The notes: generated from the sequence alone by a model not told the origin. 9,718 bases of DNA from an uncultured Oscillospiraceae bacterium (GCA_934590505.1 CAKTPC010000078.1:1-9718); one strand, 5' to 3'. Counted from the first letter of the stretch, positions 1 through 7,149 are shown. Numbers and translations are program-made.

Positions 1-1512
1 AACCCCATCTACATGATGGCAAACTCCGGTGCCCGTGGCTCCATGAACCAGATCCGTCAGCTCGCCGGTATGCGTGGTCTGATGGCGAACACCGCCGGTA
101 AGACTATCGAAATTCCTATCAAGTCCAACTTCCGTGAAGGCCTTTCCGTCTTGGAGTACTTCATATCCACCAGAGGCGCACGTAAAGGTATGGCCGATAC
201 CGCTCTGCGTACCGCAGACTCCGGTTACCTGACCCGCCGTATGGTTGATGTCTGCCAGGAAGTCATCATCCGCGAGGAAGATTGCGGCACCACCGAAGGC
301 GTGTGGGCAAGCGCGGTCTACGACAGGGGCCAGATGGTCGAGTCCTTCGGCACAAGCATCCACGGCCGCTTCCCTGCAAAGCCCATCACCGATCCCGAGA
401 GCGGCGAAGTGCTCTTTGATACCGACCATATGCTCATGCCCGAGGACGCTGATGTTCTCGAAGCGCACGGCATCCACAAGGTCTTTATCCGCAGCGTCCT
501 CACCTGCGAGGCCGCAAGCGGCGTCTGCGCGAAGTGCTACGGCATCAACCTTGCTATTGGCCGCCCGGTCAACATGGGCGAGGCCGTCGGCGTCATCGCG
601 GCACAGTCCATCGGCGAACCCGGTACTCAGCTGACCATGCGTACCTTCCACACCGGCGGTGTCGCAGGCGACGATATCACTCAGGGTCTGCCGAGAGTTG
701 AAGAACTGTTCGAGGCGCGCAAGCCCAAGAAGATGGCGACGCTTGCCGAGATCTCCGGTACCGTCACTATCGACGAGGCCAAGAAGGGCGTCATGTACTC
801 CATCACCATTACGAACGAGGCGCAGGGCGAGACGGTCGTCTACACCGTGCCGCACTCCGCAGGTATACTCGTCCACAATGGCGACCATGTCGATAAAGGT
901 CAGGAGCTCACCTCCGGCGCGCTCAATCCGCATGAGGTTCTGCGCATCCGCGGTGTTGACGACGATGAGTTCGGCCGTCAGGGCGTCCGCAGCTATATCA
1001 CCAGCGAGGTCCAGAAGGTCTACCGTCAGCAGGGCGTTGACATCAACGATAAGCACATTGAAGTCATTGTCCGCCAGATGATGCGTAAGGTCAGAGTTGA
1101 GGAGGCCGGCAGCACCGACCTGCTCTCAGGCGCGACCATCGATATCGCTCAGTTCAAGGAAGCCAACCGCGAGATCGACGAGCGCATTGCCGCCGGTGAA
1201 GAGGGGCTCACCCATGCCACCTGCACTCAGCTGCTCATGGGTATCACCAAGGCCTCCCTTGCTACTGAGAGCTTCCTGTCCGCCGCGTCCTTCCAGGAGA
1301 CCACCAAGGTCCTTACCGACGCCGCCATCAAGGGCAAGGTCGACCACCTTGTCGGCCTGAAGGAGAACGTCATCATAGGTAAGCTTATCCCCGCCGGTAC
1401 CGGACTTTCCGTCTACCGCGACTTTGAGATGAAGGAAGACGAGTCCATCGCCAAGGAGCCCGAAGAGTATGTTGACCTGACCGCTCTGGTCAATAAGAGC
1501 AACGCTCTCTAA
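1..1512 (+). CDS. rpoC: DNA-directed RNA polymerase subunit beta' (RpoC), C-terminal part; 5' end outside window
   Basis: The frame is open from base 1 (NPIYMMANSGARG) to TAA at 1510-1512, giving about 503 residues of the catalytic beta' subunit. Visible landmarks are the MANSGARGSMNQIRQLAGMRG segment, the second zinc site (Cys at codon 283-285, then the cluster CEAASGVCAKC around 505-537, with the 7- and 3-residue Cys spacing known in E. coli RpoC), and the bridge-helix/trigger-loop stretch AAQSIGEPGTQLTMRTFHTGG (about 598-660). The chain passes directly from the trigger loop to the GLPRVEELFEARKPK segment, so it lacks the large SI3-type insertion of enterobacterial RpoC, as expected for Firmicutes. 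The C-terminus ends in an acidic tail (EPEEYVDLTALVNKSNAL). The gene is normally downstream of rpoB, which would lie left of the window. The identity is very secure; only the N-terminal half is missing. Confidence 0.98.
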   Translation, partial: NPIYMMANSGARGSMNQIRQLAGMRGLMANTAGKTIEIPIKSNFREGLSVLEYFISTRGARKGMADTALRTADSGYLTRRMVDVCQEVIIREEDCGTTEGVWASAVYDRGQMVESFGTSIHGRFPAKPITDPESGEVLFDTDHMLMPEDADVLEAHGIHKVFIRSVLTCEAASGVCAKCYGINLAIGRPVNMGEAVGVIAAQSIGEPGTQLTMRTFHTGGVAGDDITQGLPRVEELFEARKPKKMATLAEISGTVTIDEAKKGVMYSITITNEAQGETVVYTVPHSAGILVHNGDHVDKGQELTSGALNPHEVLRIRGVDDDEFGRQGVRSYITSEVQKVYRQQGVDINDKHIEVIVRQMMRKVRVEEAGSTDLLSGATIDIAQFKEANREIDERIAAGEEGLTHATCTQLLMGITKASLATESFLSAASFQETTKVLTDAAIKGKVDHLVGLKENVIIGKLIPAGTGLSVYRDFEMKEDESIAKEPEEYVDLTALVNKSNAL

Positions 1513-1530
1513 GCTCTGATACAAACAATA

Positions 1531-1568
1531 AAAACCCGCGATCCGTAATTCAACGGATCGCGGGTTTT
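1531..1568. terminator. Bidirectional intrinsic terminator between rpoC and the convergent metal-ATPase operon
   Basis: A perfect 15-bp inverted repeat (1531-1545 AAAACCCGCGATCCG with 1554-1568) encloses an 8-nt loop. The GC-rich stem ends in TTTT on the plus strand and in TTTTATTGTT on the minus strand. It lies 18 bases after the rpoC stop and 21 bases after the stop of the minus-strand ATPase gene, so it can serve both convergent units. Confidence 0.93.
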
Positions 1569-1589
1569 GCTGTATATTGAGTGTAGCTG

Positions 1590-3662
1590 TCAGTCTTTCA
1601 GAAGCGGGGTCATGCTCTCAAGACTTATCACAAGCGTCGATGCGTTGTGCAGCAGCGCCGATGTTGCAGGAGGCAGGATACCGGCCACGCCGAGACAGAT
1701 CAGCATCAGGTTGAAGCCGATGATACGGCGGTAGTTGCGGTGTATGCGCCGCATCAGCGCATCGCTCACGCGCTTTAGCGTCAGCAGGGCATACAGGTCG
1801 TTTGCGCCGATCGTTATATCTGCAACCTCGCGCGCGATAGCCGCGCCGTCGCGTATCGCGATACCGGCATCGGCCTCGGAGAGGGCAGGGGAGTCGTTTA
1901 CGCCGTCGCCCAGCATGATGACCTTACGGCCCGCTTCATGCTCGCGGCGGATATAGTTCGCCTTATCCTCCGGAAGCACCTCTGAATAGTATTCGTCGAT
2001 ACCGATAGTATGCGCAACGGCACGCGCCGTGCGCTCACTGTCGCCCGTCATCATGACGAGCTTCGGGATGCCGAGCTTGTGCAGCCCATCGATGATCTCG
2101 CCGGCCTCCTCACGCAAGGGGTCCTTCACGCATATCACCGCGGAGAGAATGCCGCCGACGCCGAGGAACAGGTGCGAATACTCCTCGGGGAGCGTGTCGA
2201 ACTTCTCCTGCTCGCCTTCGGGGATCACGCAGCCCTCATCCTCAAACACAAAGTGATGGCTGCCGATGACGACCTTCTTGCCGTCCACACTGCTCGAAAC
2301 ACCGTGTGCAACGATGTAGTCGACCTTCGAATGCCGCTCCTCATGGCGCAGCCCGCGCCTTTCGGCCTCGGTGACAACGGCCTTGGCCATTGAGTGCGGA
2401 TAGTGCTCTTCAAGACATGCGGCAAGACGGAGTACATCGTCCTCCTGCTCACCGTTAAAGGGGATGACAGACGCGACCTGGGGCGCAGCATAAGTGAGAG
2501 TGCCGGTCTTGTCGAACACAAAGGTGTCCGCCTGAGACACGGCCTCAAGGAAGCGCCCGCCTTTGACTGTCAGGTGATAGGTGCTTGCTTCCCTCATTGC
2601 CGAGAGCACGGCGATAGGCATGGAGAGCTTCAGCGCACATGAGAAGTCAACCATCAGCACTGACAGCGCCTTCGTCACGTTGCGTGTCACGAGCCATATC
2701 AGCCCTGTTGCACCGAGACTGTACGGCACGAGCCTGTCAGCCAGATTTGAAGCGTGGCTCTCAACACCGGACTTGAGCTTTTCAGACTCTTCAATCATCT
2801 TGACGATGCGGTCATAGCGTCCGCCGCCGCTGCTCTTTTCGACGCGGATGCAGCAGCTGCCCTCTTCGACGACCGTCCCGGCGTAGACATATCCGCCCTC
2901 AATCTTGCGCACCGCAAGCGGCTCGCCGGTTATTGTCGCCTGATTGACCATCGCCTCGCCGGAGACGACTTTGCCGTCAAGCGGGATCATCCCGCCAGTG
3001 CCGACGGTAATGCAGTCGCCGGGGCGTACCTCGCCGACCGGGACAAGAATAGACCCAGAGTCAGTCTCGAGCCAGACCTTGTCTATGTTGAGCGACATAG
3101 ACTGCGCAAGATCGGCGACTGACTTCTTGTGCGTCCATTCATCGAGAATGTCGCCAATGCCGAGCAGGAACATTATCGAGCCCGCGGTCTCAAAGTCGCC
3201 GCGCAGCATCGAAACTGTTATCGCCGTCGCGTCAAGCACAGGTACCTGTATCTTCCCACGCAGCAGGCAGCGCAGCCCCGCGCCGATATACTTTGCCGAG
3301 CGTATGACGGACAGCGCCGTGCGCAGCGGGGTGGGGAAGAAGAGCTTCGTTATCCCGCGGCGGAACACGGCGAAGAACAGCTTGTCCTGATATTCATGCG
3401 TCATTTCCCGCGCGCTATGCTCAGGTGCGAGAGCAAGCGACGCTTCATACGAGAATGCGGCGACCGCAGCAATAATGCTGGAGCGCTCGCACTTATAGTA
3501 TATGACGGCGTCGCAGGTGCGGTCATAGACCTTGACTTCGTTCACGCCCTCTACCTGACGCAGATATGCTTCCAGAATATCCGCCTGCTGAAAGCTCATC
3601 CGCCGCTGCTCGGCGTGGATGCGCATTCGACCTGCGGATTCATGCAGGATCTTGCATTTCAT
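1590..3662 (-). CDS. P1B-type metal-transporting P-type ATPase with SCA motif (P1B-6-like, candidate FezB)
   Basis: This 690-residue membrane pump has all P-type ATPase core motifs: actuator TGE at 245-247, phosphorylation site DKTGTLT at 384-390 (Asp384), MTGDS at 538-542 and hinge GDGVND at 585-590. The nucleotide-domain HP motif appears as EEHYPHSMA near 418-426. In the metal-binding helix the usual CPC/CPH/SPC is replaced by SCA in FSCALKLSMP (341-343), which I recall as the P1B-6 signature. The N-terminus (1-75) looks like a degenerate HMA fold without CxxC but with arginines at 12, 14, 20 and 21. The C-terminal helix region ends in HNASTLVISLESMTPLL. The ATG lies 6 bases after the stop of the small upstream gene; AAGGAAG inside that gene's end is a rather distant ribosome site, so translational coupling is likely. 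P1B-6 pumps are tied to iron through ferrosomes, but Mn or another divalent metal is possible. The P1B class is certain; the substrate is inferred. Confidence 0.93.
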   Translation of the reverse strand: MKCKILHESAGRMRIHAEQRRMSFQQADILEAYLRQVEGVNEVKVYDRTCDAVIYYKCERSSIIAAVAAFSYEASLALAPEHSAREMTHEYQDKLFFAVFRRGITKLFFPTPLRTALSVIRSAKYIGAGLRCLLRGKIQVPVLDATAITVSMLRGDFETAGSIMFLLGIGDILDEWTHKKSVADLAQSMSLNIDKVWLETDSGSILVPVGEVRPGDCITVGTGGMIPLDGKVVSGEAMVNQATITGEPLAVRKIEGGYVYAGTVVEEGSCCIRVEKSSGGGRYDRIVKMIEESEKLKSGVESHASNLADRLVPYSLGATGLIWLVTRNVTKALSVLMVDFSCALKLSMPIAVLSAMREASTYHLTVKGGRFLEAVSQADTFVFDKTGTLTYAAPQVASVIPFNGEQEDDVLRLAACLEEHYPHSMAKAVVTEAERRGLRHEERHSKVDYIVAHGVSSSVDGKKVVIGSHHFVFEDEGCVIPEGEQEKFDTLPEEYSHLFLGVGGILSAVICVKDPLREEAGEIIDGLHKLGIPKLVMMTGDSERTARAVAHTIGIDEYYSEVLPEDKANYIRREHEAGRKVIMLGDGVNDSPALSEADAGIAIRDGAAIAREVADITIGANDLYALLTLKRVSDALMRRIHRNYRRIIGFNLMLICLGVAGILPPATSALLHNASTLVISLESMTPLLKD

Positions 3663-3668
3663 GGTTTG

Positions 3669-3929
3669 TTATTCGGCTTCCTTTGATGTATCCTCGATAA
3701 CTGCGGCTGCGTCCTCTGCGGCGTACTTCTCGTTGAGAGCCTTTGCGTCGGCGTAGATGTCCTCCGCGCCTTCCTTAACGGCGGTAGCGGTCGCCATCAC
3801 GCAGTCCTTGGCGCGCAGAACTGCCGCCGTGGTGTGTACGTATACCTTCTTCGCGTCTCTGCTGGAGAGAATCTTGAGCCCGGCGGTACCGAACAGCAGG
3901 CCGCCCGCGAATGCTGCAAATTTGTTCAT
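3669..3929 (-). CDS. Small membrane-anchored alanine-rich protein (DUF6110-like; candidate FezA-type partner of the ATPase)
   Basis: An 86-residue protein. Residues 4-20 form a hydrophobic, glycine-rich segment (FAAFAGGLLFGTAGLKI) with a GxxxG motif (G10, G14), likely a membrane anchor or helix-packing segment. A basic stretch (SSRDAKK) and a long alanine/charged amphipathic helix follow, ending in an acidic tail. From memory it matches DUF6110, which in Clostridia often sits beside a heavy-metal P-type ATPase; this could not be searched here. The start is secure: GGAGGAAG lies 4 bases before the ATG. It is the first gene of a two-gene operon, with the ATPase start 6 bases after its stop. Small hydrophobic proteins next to P1B-6 pumps are a feature of ferrosome loci, so a structural or assembly role at the membrane is plausible but inferred. 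The single Cys43 is not in a metal motif. Confidence 0.85.
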   Translation of the reverse strand: MNKFAAFAGGLLFGTAGLKILSSRDAKKVYVHTTAAVLRAKDCVMATATAVKEGAEDIYADAKALNEKYAAEDAAAVIEDTSKEAE

Positions 3930-3933
3930 CTTT

Positions 3934-3941
3934 CTTCCTCC
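3934..3941 (-). promoter_or_regulatory. Ribosome binding site of the small metal-operon protein
   Basis: GGAGGAAG on the minus strand sits 4 bases before the ATG at 3929. It is near-perfect Shine-Dalgarno and fixes the start of the 86-residue protein, which has no longer alternative. Confidence 0.88.
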
Positions 3942-3964
3942 GTTATCTGTGTCTTTGAGCTCGA

Positions 3965-3988
3965 GAAAATTAGTCGAGGCTAACTTTC
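3965..3988. promoter_or_regulatory. Candidate metalloregulator operator (DtxR/IdeR/MntR-like palindrome)
   Basis: The plus strand shows GAAAATTAGTC, a GA centre, then GGCTAACTTTC. The two 11-base arms match as an inverted repeat at 9 of 11 positions, with a TTAGtC..GgCTAA core. Core and spacing resemble sites bound by DtxR-family iron/manganese repressors (the actinobacterial DtxR/IdeR consensus also has TTAG...CTAA arms). It lies in the 5' leader of the small-protein/ATPase operon, 35 bases before the first start codon and about 50 bases downstream of the predicted transcription start. It would therefore act as a roadblock, or on a second promoter. The palindrome is seen directly; the regulator family is inferred. 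Confidence 0.6.
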
Positions 3989-3997
3989 CCCTATATT

Positions 3998-4036
3998 AAA
4001 AAAGAGCCGCAGTGCAGCGCACTTCGTCCTCTTTTC
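3998..4036 (-). terminator. Terminator-like hairpin at the 5' end of the metal-operon transcript (possible attenuator or short RNA)
   Basis: On the minus strand an outer stem AAAAGAG/CTCTTTT (4029-4035 with 4000-4006) and an inner stem AGTGC/GCACT with a 3-nt loop are separated by an imperfect internal loop, and the hairpin is followed by six U (complement of 3998-4003). It begins at about +1 of the predicted promoter at 4043-4071 and precedes the operator and first gene. It has the form of an intrinsic terminator. In this place it would either attenuate the operon or end a very short RNA. It cannot be the tRNA terminator, since a stronger one lies at 4118-4153. The reverse strand also carries TTTT, so weak action in both directions is possible. 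Confidence 0.6.
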
Positions 4037-4042
4037 GACAAT

Positions 4043-4071
4043 GTTATATCACGTATCCCGGGCTTTTTCAA
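4043..4071 (-). promoter_or_regulatory. Sigma-A-type promoter of the small-protein/metal-ATPase operon
   Basis: The minus strand reads TTGAAA (4071-4066), a 17-base spacer, then TATAAC (4048-4043) preceded by TGA, which makes an extended -10. Both hexamers match consensus at 5 of 6. The predicted transcription start is near 4036, giving a leader of about 107 bases that contains the hairpin and the palindromic operator. Confidence 0.75.
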
Positions 4072-4117
4072 GCCCGTTGCCGCGCCTTTCATTTAACTTT
4101 TTGTTAACATTGGGAAA

Positions 4118-4153
4118 GAAAAAGACTTGTTTCAATTGAAACAAGTCTTTTTC
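4118..4153 (-). terminator. Intrinsic terminator of the tRNA-Ala gene
   Basis: A perfect 36-base palindrome centred at 4135/4136 (arm GAAAAAGACTTGTTTCAA) starts 2 bases after the CCA end of the tRNA. The minus-strand arm ends in CTTTTTC, giving a U-rich tail. The A-rich opposite side means it could also stop plus-strand transcripts. Confidence 0.85.
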
Positions 4154-4154
4154 G

Positions 4155-4230
<76 letters not shown>

Positions 4231-4243
4231 ATGAGCAAGGAGT

Positions 4244-4272
4244 ATATTACCAGATGGAAGCCCATTTGTCAA
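4244..4272 (-). promoter_or_regulatory. Promoter of tRNA-Ala
   Basis: The minus strand has a perfect -35 TTGACA (4272-4267), a 17-base spacer and TAATAT (4249-4244, 4 of 6). The predicted start near 4237 leaves about 7 bases of 5' leader before the tRNA, typical of a stable-RNA gene. Confidence 0.75.
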
Positions 4273-4332
4273 GCACAAAATTTCAGTTTATGACATAATT
4301 TCTCGTCCCGGGTGCTTGGCATAATGAGATAC

Positions 4333-5253
4333 TCAAAGCTGATACACGAGGACGATGAGCGGCATCGTGATGATGCACAGCAGTGTGGTGAGAACATTTA
4401 TTGAGCAGGCGTATTCGGCGTCGTTTCCGTAGATCTGCTCCATCTGAGTGACCGTGGCTCCGCTTGCAGATGCACAGGCAAGCAGCGAAATTAGCATGAT
4501 GGTATCGACGTCCTGAATCCCGGCACCGAAGCCGGTCACGCGCAGAAAGGCGATGAACAGCAGTGGCGCGATGATGAGCCTTAGAAAGACAACGAGCCAT
4601 ATACGCTTATTGGCAAAGATACTCTTCAGATCCATTCCGGCCAGCATCATGCCTATCATAAGCATGGACATAGGACCGATCATTACGGCGGTACTGTCAA
4701 TGGCGTCCTGAATGACCTTGGGGAGCTTTATTCTCAAGACAAAGATCACAATGCCAAGAAAGATAGCTATCATATTCACGTTTGTGATGATTTTCTTTAC
4801 ATCGAGGTGCGTTTCACCTGAGATAAGCGGCTTGCAGTGCGTCCACTGGAGCACTATCTGCACGCATATATAGGCACAGGTGTACACGACCCACTCCGGG
4901 CCGAGCAGCGAACTGACGATCGGAATGATAATGTTGCCGGCATTTGAATAGATAACGGACGCCTGCTCCGCAGGACTCATGCGCAGGGGCTTGCGGATGA
5001 TAAGGTTAAAGAGAAGCAGCCCGACATGAATGATCACGGCGGCAACAAAAGCCAGCAGCAGCCCAGAACGTATCTCGGGCGTGCTGTCTATCTGGAAGGC
5101 CGAAATTATCGTGCAGGGGCAGATCAGGTACAGCATTACCAAAGAGAGAATGCGGCTGTCCTCACTGCGGAGAACACGCAGCTTGACGAGAGCGTATGCG
5201 CCGAGCGCTATAGTGAACAGAGAACCGATCTTGATAAGTAGGGCGAGAGCCAT
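4333..5253 (-). CDS. AEC (auxin efflux carrier) family transporter
   Basis: This 306-residue integral membrane protein has about ten hydrophobic segments in two halves separated by a central hydrophilic stretch (around HCKPLISGETHLDVKKI). Typical AEC features are YSNAGNIIIPI in the first half, NVNMIAIFLGIVIF at the start of the second, the GPMSMLMIGMMLAG segment and an ASASGATVTQMEQIYG segment near the C-terminus. Bacterial AEC carriers move small organic anions such as malate or malonate, or other solutes; nothing here fixes the substrate. The frame extends 8 residues further to an ATG at 5277, but that codon has no ribosome site and sits almost on the predicted transcription start. The ATG at 5253 has GGAGGT 6 bases upstream, so I use it. 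The gene is transcribed alone from its own promoter. No clear terminator follows, so some read-through into the tRNA is possible. Confidence 0.92.
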   Translation of the reverse strand: MALALLIKIGSLFTIALGAYALVKLRVLRSEDSRILSLVMLYLICPCTIISAFQIDSTPEIRSGLLLAFVAAVIIHVGLLLFNLIIRKPLRMSPAEQASVIYSNAGNIIIPIVSSLLGPEWVVYTCAYICVQIVLQWTHCKPLISGETHLDVKKIITNVNMIAIFLGIVIFVLRIKLPKVIQDAIDSTAVMIGPMSMLMIGMMLAGMDLKSIFANKRIWLVVFLRLIIAPLLFIAFLRVTGFGAGIQDVDTIMLISLLACASASGATVTQMEQIYGNDAEYACSINVLTTLLCIITMPLIVLVYQL

Positions 5254-5259
5254 GAACAG

Positions 5260-5265
5260 ACCTCC
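5260..5265 (-). promoter_or_regulatory. Ribosome binding site that sets the AEC transporter start
   Basis: GGAGGT on the minus strand lies 6 bases before the ATG at 5253. The upstream in-frame ATG at 5277 has no such site. Confidence 0.85.
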
Positions 5266-5287
5266 AAAACCTGACATTTTCTACTGT

Positions 5288-5316
5288 ATTATAGCTGTAT
5301 AAGGGAATAATATCAA
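5288..5316 (-). promoter_or_regulatory. Promoter of the AEC transporter gene
   Basis: The minus strand reads TTGATA (5316-5311), 17 bases, then a perfect TATAAT (5293-5288). The predicted start near 5281 gives a leader of about 28 bases holding the GGAGGT ribosome site. Confidence 0.8.
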
Positions 5317-5332
5317 GCTGTAAAAGTACATA

Positions 5333-5365
5333 AAAAGCTTTGGCAAATCGGTTGCCAAAGCTTTT
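5333..5365 (-). terminator. Intrinsic terminator of the GT39/PMT glycosyltransferase gene
   Basis: A perfect 14-bp stem (5333-5346 with 5352-5365, AAAAGCTTTGGCAA) has a 5-base loop and a TTTTTA tail on the minus strand. It lies 35 bases after the glycosyltransferase stop and just upstream of the AEC promoter, so it separates the two minus-strand units. The reverse strand also ends in TTTT. Confidence 0.88.
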
Positions 5366-5400
5366 ATTTAGGATGAATTGTTCTAATGCCAATGAGAAAT

Positions 5401-7149
5401 TCAGAACGGCCAGGTCGGCAGCCACGACAGCAGCCCAGTTGCGGCGACGGGCTTTCCCGAAAGCGCAGGATAAAACATCACAAACAGTGCGACGCTCAGC
5501 ACCACAAAGCCCGAGACGTACCACTGCCAGTGCTTGAGGTTATGCCGCATGAGATTGAAGCAGTACCCAATGGAGAGCACGAGAAACACGGAGCAGGGGA
5601 AGTAATGGTACTCAAACGTGATGCGCGTGACGAACAGCCACGGGATAAGCTGCGCAAGATAGCCAAGGAGGATGAACCCGGCACAGCGGTCACGCCGGAA
5701 GATCGCCGTATAGATCAGCACAAACAAGCTCAGCAGGCCGCCCCAGCAGAGCGCGGGATTGAGGAACGCCCCAAAGCTCGAATGCGTGCCGTCGTCGAAG
5801 TATTCAAGATAATAGAGTATCGGTCGGATATCCAGCACCCACTGGTACCAGCGCGAGGAGTAAGGATGCTCTGCGACGATCCCAGAGTGGTAATCGAACA
5901 TGTAGCTCTGGTTATCGAACACCATGCGCAGATACTCCGTACTGAACGGAGAGATGCCGCGGGCAGTCCCGTAGGGAATATAGGCGAAATAATAGATAAG
6001 ACCGGGGATGAGCACGAAGAATATCACGCAGAAGCCGCAGAGCTTCCAGAAGCCCTTCATATCGAGCCGCTGAGCCTTCGCCTCGCGGATGACATAGATG
6101 AGCCATATCACTGCGAGCCCTGCCCCAGCATAGATGCATGTCCACTTGCTCGCCGCGCCTATGCCGAAGAAGATGCCCGAGAGCGCAAGCTCCAGGCGGC
6201 TGCCGGTCGTGATAAAGCCATACATGAACAGGTACATCAGCAGGATGAAGAACACGGCGTAGGTGTCGATAGTGGCGATGCGCGTCTGCACAAAGTGCAT
6301 GAAATCGCTTGCCAGCACGAGCGTGCATGCGGCAGGAACAGCCTTGCCGCCGAAGAGTCTTTTGGCGAAGATGTAGATCACAGGCAGCATCAGCACGCCG
6401 AAGAAGGTGCCCGAGAAGCGCCAGCCGAAGGGAGTCATGCCGAAGAGCGCAATACCGATTGAGATGATGATCTTGCCGAGCGGGGGATGCGTGATCTCGT
6501 AAGGATAGACGCCGTTGAGGTTCTCCCATGCGGTGCGCGCATGGTATATCTCGTCAAAGTACGTGGAGTTCATATAGGTCTGCCTGTCGGGGCACAGCGA
6601 CTGCTCGTCGCACAGCTCCGGTGCGGAGGATGCTGCACCGATCACTTTCCCGTCCGCGTCGAGCGCGACGACCTCACCGAGCCATACATTGCCCGTACCG
6701 GAGATGTAGAGTGTCCCGCCAGTCAGATAGTAGTTGATGGCGACATCGTGCCACTTCAGAACGTCGGCATGGCTCTGCGTGAGCTCAGCAATGTCATAAG
6801 TAGAGCTGCCGTCGGAGTAGGTGATGCTGTAGCTGCCGATGCCGACGCCCTCATAGACCATCAGATGCGTGACCGTGCCGCCGCTTATGTCAAGCTCAAT
6901 GCTCTCGGTGCGGTTCTCCATGTTCACAAAGCCTTCGGGAGAGGAAGTGTTGCCAAGTTTCCAGAACGCAACACCCGCGTACAGCAGCGTGATGACCGCC
7001 ATTATGATAGCGTCGGCGCGGCCAAGCTTATGGCGCGCCTTGTCTGGATCGGCAAGCGCGCAGCTTCTCAGGTCGGGCAGCGAGAGGAAGAACAGCGTCA
7101 AAAGCAATACTGTCAGTATCGGTAAAGAGTATCTTGTAATATCCTGCAT
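5401..7149 (-). CDS. GT39/PMT-type phospholipid-carrier-dependent glycosyltransferase (protein O-mannosyltransferase-like)
   Basis: This 582-residue multi-spanning protein belongs to the PMT superfamily of GT-C enzymes, which transfer a sugar from a polyprenyl-phosphate donor to an acceptor outside the membrane. After a first helix (about 8-24) and a second near 46-62 comes a hydrophilic insert (about 65-190), beta-rich and possibly discoidin-like. Then the family motif YFDEIYHARTA places the putative catalytic Asp-Glu at 199-200, followed by ITHPPLGK at 219-226, WRFSG and LASDFMHFVQTRIATID. The C-terminal third has the four-helix PMT C-terminal region (FVTRITFEYHYFPC). An open frame extends upstream to 7299, but those 50 residues do not look like protein and the best promoter (7227-7255) lies inside them, so I choose the ATG at 7149. 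Its ribosome site (GGGAT) is weak. Acceptor and sugar are unknown; protein or cell-wall glycan glycosylation is inferred from the family. It is a single-gene unit. Confidence 0.88.
   Translation of the reverse strand: MQDITRYSLPILTVLLLTLFFLSLPDLRSCALADPDKARHKLGRADAIIMAVITLLYAGVAFWKLGNTSSPEGFVNMENRTESIELDISGGTVTHLMVYEGVGIGSYSITYSDGSSTYDIAELTQSHADVLKWHDVAINYYLTGGTLYISGTGNVWLGEVVALDADGKVIGAASSAPELCDEQSLCPDRQTYMNSTYFDEIYHARTAWENLNGVYPYEITHPPLGKIIISIGIALFGMTPFGWRFSGTFFGVLMLPVIYIFAKRLFGGKAVPAACTLVLASDFMHFVQTRIATIDTYAVFFILLMYLFMYGFITTGSRLELALSGIFFGIGAASKWTCIYAGAGLAVIWLIYVIREAKAQRLDMKGFWKLCGFCVIFFVLIPGLIYYFAYIPYGTARGISPFSTEYLRMVFDNQSYMFDYHSGIVAEHPYSSRWYQWVLDIRPILYYLEYFDDGTHSSFGAFLNPALCWGGLLSLFVLIYTAIFRRDRCAGFILLGYLAQLIPWLFVTRITFEYHYFPCSVFLVLSIGYCFNLMRHNLKHWQWYVSGFVVLSVALFVMFYPALSGKPVAATGLLSWLPTWPF

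Noticed and set aside
4270..4318. Inverted repeat CAAGCAC/GTGCTTG after the AEC gene as its terminator
   Set aside because: Only 7 bp with a 35-base loop and no U-run; it overlaps the tRNA promoter -35 and is probably chance.
5254..5277. Eight-residue N-terminal extension of the AEC transporter
   Set aside because: Its ATG is at the very start of the predicted transcript with no ribosome site, while the ATG at 5253 has GGAGGT at ideal spacing.
5386..6462. 358-residue open frame antisense to the PMT gene
   Set aside because: Very rich in charged and His residues with no domain. The opposite strand encodes a clear multi-spanning GT39 protein, so this is a base-composition by-product.
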